The notes below the pieces were generated by a model. It saw only the letters and a list, made by a program, of their open reading frames with translations. It was not told where the DNA came from and ran no database searches. Positions 60,635 to 64,000 of a stretch of DNA of 64,000 bases are shown in pieces. The translations under genes were made by a program, and so were the position numbers. This DNA comes from Daejeonella rubra (GTDB lineage Bacteria; Bacteroidota; Bacteroidia; Sphingobacteriales; Sphingobacteriaceae). How positions within the stretch are numbered: the first letter of the stretch is position 1; every line of letters begins with the position of its first letter. The stretch is from NCBI RefSeq assembly GCF_900103545.1, contig NZ_FNHH01000010.1, forward strand, positions 62,001 through 126,000, given 5' to 3'.

Positions 60635-62251
60635 TTATGGTTTATCCCACCAGATTCGTGTTAAGAACAGGTCGGGGCCCTGGGCTGTAATTGCAGCATT
60701 ATAATTTACTGTATTCAATGCAGCTTCGGCATCAGGATAACGTAAGCGTCTTTGAATAATACCACCTGTTTCATTACCTGGGTAATTTGTAGGTATTAGG
60801 GCTGGATATCCGGTCCTACGCCAGTTAGCAAATGATTCAATATTATTCATCTGCCCAAACATTGTTACCCAAAACTGAGTATGGATCTGGCGCATCTGTT
60901 CTCCAAAAGTAGCTGTAGCATTATAAGGATTTGCAGCAAGATAATTTGCAGCTGCAGAAGATGGATTAGGAATAACCAAGCCTGCATTAGGGTAAAGTGA
61001 TGTTGCCATTAAATGGGCAATAAATCCCTTCTCGTAATGCTCCTTTGCTGTTCCAGATCCCCAGCCACGTAAAGCAGCTTCTGCAAGAAGATATTCCACT
61101 TCGGCATAACTTTGAAAGGTTGTTGGGGCTTCCAGATGTGCAATGGTATTAATATTTACCTCTGAGAAATCTCTTTGCATATCTGCATTCCAATTTGGAA
61201 TTAAAGTTGCAATTGTTGTATAATCATAATTTCCAGGAAGTCCCTTTTGCTTTGCAGGTTCTGAATTCACAGCAAGTTCTGAAATACTGATATTCCCCCT
61301 CCACAAAGTAGCGTAAAAAGGTAATCTTGGATCATTAGTGGCTTGCAGATAATCTATAAGAGTCTTATTTAGCTTGGAAAACCCACGGCCCTGTGCAGAC
61401 GGTGGTACACCCTCTGCGGTTTGCAGCTGACGGGAATCCCAGTTCCAGTTAGTACCTGAAGCTGAAGTATGGGTAAGTTTAGCTATGTCTGAATTACTCT
61501 GCATTACACCACCGGCAATTGCTTTTTTGACCCATAATTCTGCTTTTGCAGGATCAACTTTGGTCATACGCATTCCCAGTCTGAGCATCAATGAATAAGC
61601 GAATGTTTTCCATTTTGCAGGAGTACCACCATAAACAAAATCAGCTGCTCCATAAGAAGGTTTAGTTGCATCCAAAGCCTTAGCTGATTCTTCAAGCTCC
61701 TTAAGCATATCTGCATAAATATCAGCCTGTTTGTCATACTTAGGCTTATAAATACCATTAAGTCCAGAGGCTGCCTCGGAGTATGGCATATCGCCGTACA
61801 TATCAGTAACCCTGTGCAATATCTGTACTCTCCAGATTCTGGCGATATTATACTGATTGATCATATCGGCCTTACCTTTAGTCAGATTAATGATCTGTTG
61901 GGTTTCTTTCAGTTCAGTATTAAATGCAGTATTCCAAAGTCCATTATTGTAATCTGCTTTACCCTGATACAGATATTTTACTCCTGTCCATTGGAAAGCA
62001 TTTAGAGATGAGAAATACTGGACAAAAGATCCTGCTTGTTTTGAATTAGGATAAAGTGTATTGCCGTCACCAACACCTGCATGCCTGACTATTGTAGCAG
62101 AAAATAAACTGCCAATTACAGGTTCTGTGAAAGCATTGGGATTCTTATTCATTTCTTCAAATCCCTTATCGCAGGCAGGCAAAATCAAAACCGCAAGGGT
62201 TCCAATTGCTAACAACCTGGAGTTGAATTTTCTTTTTATGTAGTTTATCAT
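60635..62251 (-). CDS. SusD/RagB-family outer-membrane lipoprotein (third pair)
   Basis: 538 aa; lipoprotein signal LAVLILPAC with C27, then DKGFEEMNKNPNAF. SusD-like 2 subgroup with WVTMFGQMNNIESFANWRRT and RRLRYPDAEAALN near the end and FLTRIWWDKP at the terminus. Clearly more distant from the locus A and B proteins than those are from each other, so its ligand is probably different. Preceded by the SusC of the same pair (38 bases) and followed by the sulfatase-FGE operon. Confidence 0.92.
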   Translation of the reverse strand: MINYIKRKFNSRLLAIGTLAVLILPACDKGFEEMNKNPNAFTEPVIGSLFSATIVRHAGVGDGNTLYPNSKQAGSFVQYFSSLNAFQWTGVKYLYQGKADYNNGLWNTAFNTELKETQQIINLTKGKADMINQYNIARIWRVQILHRVTDMYGDMPYSEAASGLNGIYKPKYDKQADIYADMLKELEESAKALDATKPSYGAADFVYGGTPAKWKTFAYSLMLRLGMRMTKVDPAKAELWVKKAIAGGVMQSNSDIAKLTHTSASGTNWNWDSRQLQTAEGVPPSAQGRGFSKLNKTLIDYLQATNDPRLPFYATLWRGNISISELAVNSEPAKQKGLPGNYDYTTIATLIPNWNADMQRDFSEVNINTIAHLEAPTTFQSYAEVEYLLAEAALRGWGSGTAKEHYEKGFIAHLMATSLYPNAGLVIPNPSSAAANYLAANPYNATATFGEQMRQIHTQFWVTMFGQMNNIESFANWRRTGYPALIPTNYPGNETGGIIQRRLRYPDAEAALNTVNYNAAITAQGPDLFLTRIWWDKP

Positions 62252-62289
62252 GATAATTTCAATTTGATTAATAATTGCTGATCTGTTGA

Positions 62290-64000
62290 TTAGAATTTCA
62301 CCAAAAGGTTTAGACCAAAACTTCTTGTTGGGGGCACTCCGAAATTTTCCAGTCCGTAAGAACTTCCGCTTATGCTGTAACTGGATTCAGGATCAACGTT
62401 TGGTGTCTGATTATAGATCATCCAAAGGTTTCGTGCTACCAATGACAAGTTTGCTGATTGGAAAGGAGTTTTAGCTATCAATTTTTGTGGCAGTGTATAT
62501 CCAAATGTCAACTGACGCAACTTGATAAAATCAGCATCATAAACAAACTCATCTGTGATTGAATAGGCAATTCCCTGGAAATAATCCTGTGCAGAAAGCA
62601 ATTTCGTAAATGGGGCACCATTTTGGTCAACACCTTTTACAGTAACACCTGATTCTCTGACCCCACTTTCAACGGTACGTTTATCTAATCCAAACCTGGT
62701 TCCGTAAGCATTAGTAGATGTGTAGATCTTGGCTCCGAATTTTCCGTCTAAAAGGAAGCCCATAGAGAAGGCTTTATATCTGAAACTATTTGTCAGACCT
62801 AAAGTCAATGGAGGAACTCCCCTGCCCAATGGCATAATAGTGCTTTGAATAGGCAAGCCGCTTGCGTTATTGTAAACCTTGTTCCCGCTGGCATCCTCCT
62901 TAATTTTAAAACCGGCAATCATACCGTAGGGTTGGCCTTCGTAGTGATTAACACGTGCATTCTGAGTTCTTGGCTGACCACCTGTAAGGCTTGTCAGACC
63001 TTCAGCAATCTTGACAACAGTATTCTCATTATATGCCATATTAAAACTCAGGTCCCAGTTCAGACCGCTTGTTGATCTTACCGGTGCTCCGGTTAATAAT
63101 AATTCTACACCACGATTACGCATTTCCCCAACATTTAAACTTACAGCACTGTATCCAGAGGTAGTTGGAATAGTGGCACTTACAATGTCATTTGTGGTTG
63201 TTTTTTCATATATAGTCAGATCTGCTCCAATACGATTGTTTAAGGCCCTAATTTCAATTCCAGCTTCAGCAGTTGTTGAAGTAAAAGGCTTTAATGGATT
63301 AGGTATTGTGGTTCCCGTAATTGTCATTAATGGTTGACCCAAATGGGAAATTGCTCCTGCCGAATATAAGAGATCAAGTCCGTATGGACCCGGCATACCA
63401 CCACCTACTTCAGCCCAGGATGTACGGATCTTACCATAATCCAACCATGAAGGTTTAGAACTCATCGCATCCGAGAAAACAAAACTTAGTCCAACAGATG
63501 GATAAAGCACACTATTACTTGATGGAGACAGAGTTGAAAACCAGTCCTGACGTGCTGACATATTCAAATACAGGTAACTATTAAAACCAACATCTACTGA
63601 ACCAAAAAGTGAATTAATAGCTGATTCTCCGAAACTGTCTGTAAAACTCTGACTTGCACCATTACTTATAAAATAATTGAAAGGTACATTTAGGTTACCA
63701 CTGCTTAGGCCTCCTGACCTATTTTGAGTATACATTTGATTACCTCCGGCTATAGCATTTACCGAAAACTTACCGAAAGTTTTATCAAAACCAATTAACC
63801 CTTCTAAGTTGGTTTCATAGCCATTAATTCTACTAGTACTGTAAGTTCCAAAATTATTGTATTGCTGCCCTGTAGGTACTATACTCCAGCCATTCGTATT
63901 GAAGTAATCAATTCCCACCCTCGCTCTGGCATATAGAAAATCAGAAATATTATAGCGGGTACTGAATGAACCTATAAATCTGCGGCGCTCATCTTCATTC
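62290..64000 (-). CDS. SusC-like TonB-dependent transporter, 5' end outside the window
   Basis: C-terminal ~570 residues of a SusC/RagA-family barrel, ending SFGLNLLVKF. The frame is open to the window edge (NEDERRRFIGSFSTRYNISD lies upstream of a GTG at 63918), so that GTG is not a start and the gene continues past 64000. Barrel strands with the usual SusC blocks (SVGLSFVFSD, RTSWAEVGGG, IRALNNRIGADL, GYSAVSLNVGEMRNRGVELL) are visible. Signal, STN and plug domains are not in the window, so whether a sigma-FecR pair controls it cannot be judged here. Confidence 0.92.
   Translation of the reverse strand, partial: NEDERRRFIGSFSTRYNISDFLYARARVGIDYFNTNGWSIVPTGQQYNNFGTYSTSRINGYETNLEGLIGFDKTFGKFSVNAIAGGNQMYTQNRSGGLSSGNLNVPFNYFISNGASQSFTDSFGESAINSLFGSVDVGFNSYLYLNMSARQDWFSTLSPSSNSVLYPSVGLSFVFSDAMSSKPSWLDYGKIRTSWAEVGGGMPGPYGLDLLYSAGAISHLGQPLMTITGTTIPNPLKPFTSTTAEAGIEIRALNNRIGADLTIYEKTTTNDIVSATIPTTSGYSAVSLNVGEMRNRGVELLLTGAPVRSTSGLNWDLSFNMAYNENTVVKIAEGLTSLTGGQPRTQNARVNHYEGQPYGMIAGFKIKEDASGNKVYNNASGLPIQSTIMPLGRGVPPLTLGLTNSFRYKAFSMGFLLDGKFGAKIYTSTNAYGTRFGLDKRTVESGVRESGVTVKGVDQNGAPFTKLLSAQDYFQGIAYSITDEFVYDADFIKLRQLTFGYTLPQKLIAKTPFQSANLSLVARNLWMIYNQTPNVDPESSYSISGSSYGLENFGVPPTRSFGLNLLVKF

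Noticed and set aside
63918..63918. GTG at 63918 as start of the last SusC
   Set aside because: It lies inside the barrel domain, and the frame continues with SusC-like sequence to the window edge.
1..64000. CRISPR arrays, tRNA/rRNA genes, insertion sequences, phage genes
   Set aside because: No regularly spaced repeats, no cloverleaf-like or rRNA sequence, and no transposase, integrase or phage protein were seen; decayed genes are explained by local recombination.

Overview
This 64 kb window is chromosomal DNA from a Bacteroidota bacterium, most likely Sphingobacteriaceae (Pedobacter-like). The grounds are two complete and one partial SusC/SusD pair, two ECF sigma-FecR cassettes with DUF4974-type FecR, AT-rich spacers, no Shine-Dalgarno signals, and a CusA-TolC fusion of a type common in this phylum. 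I found no rRNA, tRNA, CRISPR array or insertion sequence. The region is an accessory glycan and sugar-acid catabolic island with a short metal-efflux and cell-envelope insert.

Layout. 1-17.7 kb (minus strand) is locus A, in transcription order: ECF sigma, FecR, SusC, SusD, a Tat-exported SelA/DgaE-like PLP protein, two secreted amidohydrolases, a sulfatase, a Tat-exported galactonate-dehydratase-type enolase-superfamily protein, a BNR (sialidase-fold) lipoprotein, DgoK and DgoA. 18-23 kb (plus strand): amidohydrolase, PQQ-glucose/sorbosone-dehydrogenase-like propeller, RidA, lactate-permease-type transporter. 23-27.8 kb (minus): a second SelA-like protein, ActP with its DUF485 partner, and an HGSNAT-like membrane acyltransferase. 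27.9-38.2 kb (plus): amidase, hemerythrin lipoprotein, TPR metallopeptidase, small His-rich protein, CusA-TolC fusion and adaptor. 38.4-44.2 kb (minus): RidA, SDR, a decayed MFS transporter, a Tat protein ending in a DUF59 domain plus a remnant of a second copy, a RES-domain protein, and RidA. 44.3-57.3 kb (minus) is locus B, a paralogue of locus A: sigma, FecR, SusC, SusD, SelA-like, a decayed amidohydrolase, two intact amidohydrolases, DctA. 57.4-64 kb (minus): small Cys-Cys lipoprotein, formylglycine-generating-enzyme lipoprotein, sulfatase, SusD, and a SusC cut by the window edge.

How it may work (inference). SusC/D pairs import sulfated or acylated glycan fragments and exported sulfatases remove sulfate. 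A secreted propeller dehydrogenase could oxidise a (N-acyl-amino) sugar to an aldonate, secreted amidohydrolases could remove the acyl group, and Tat-exported PLP and enolase-type enzymes could dehydrate the amino-sugar acid or galactonate to a 2-keto-3-deoxy acid in the periplasm. RidA proteins would hydrolyse enamine/imine by-products in the cytoplasm. ActP, the lactate permease and DctA would take up released acids, and DgoK/DgoA would phosphorylate and split the keto-deoxy acid. The unusual point is that normally cytoplasmic sugar-acid chemistry appears to have moved outside the inner membrane. None of the substrates is proven by sequence.
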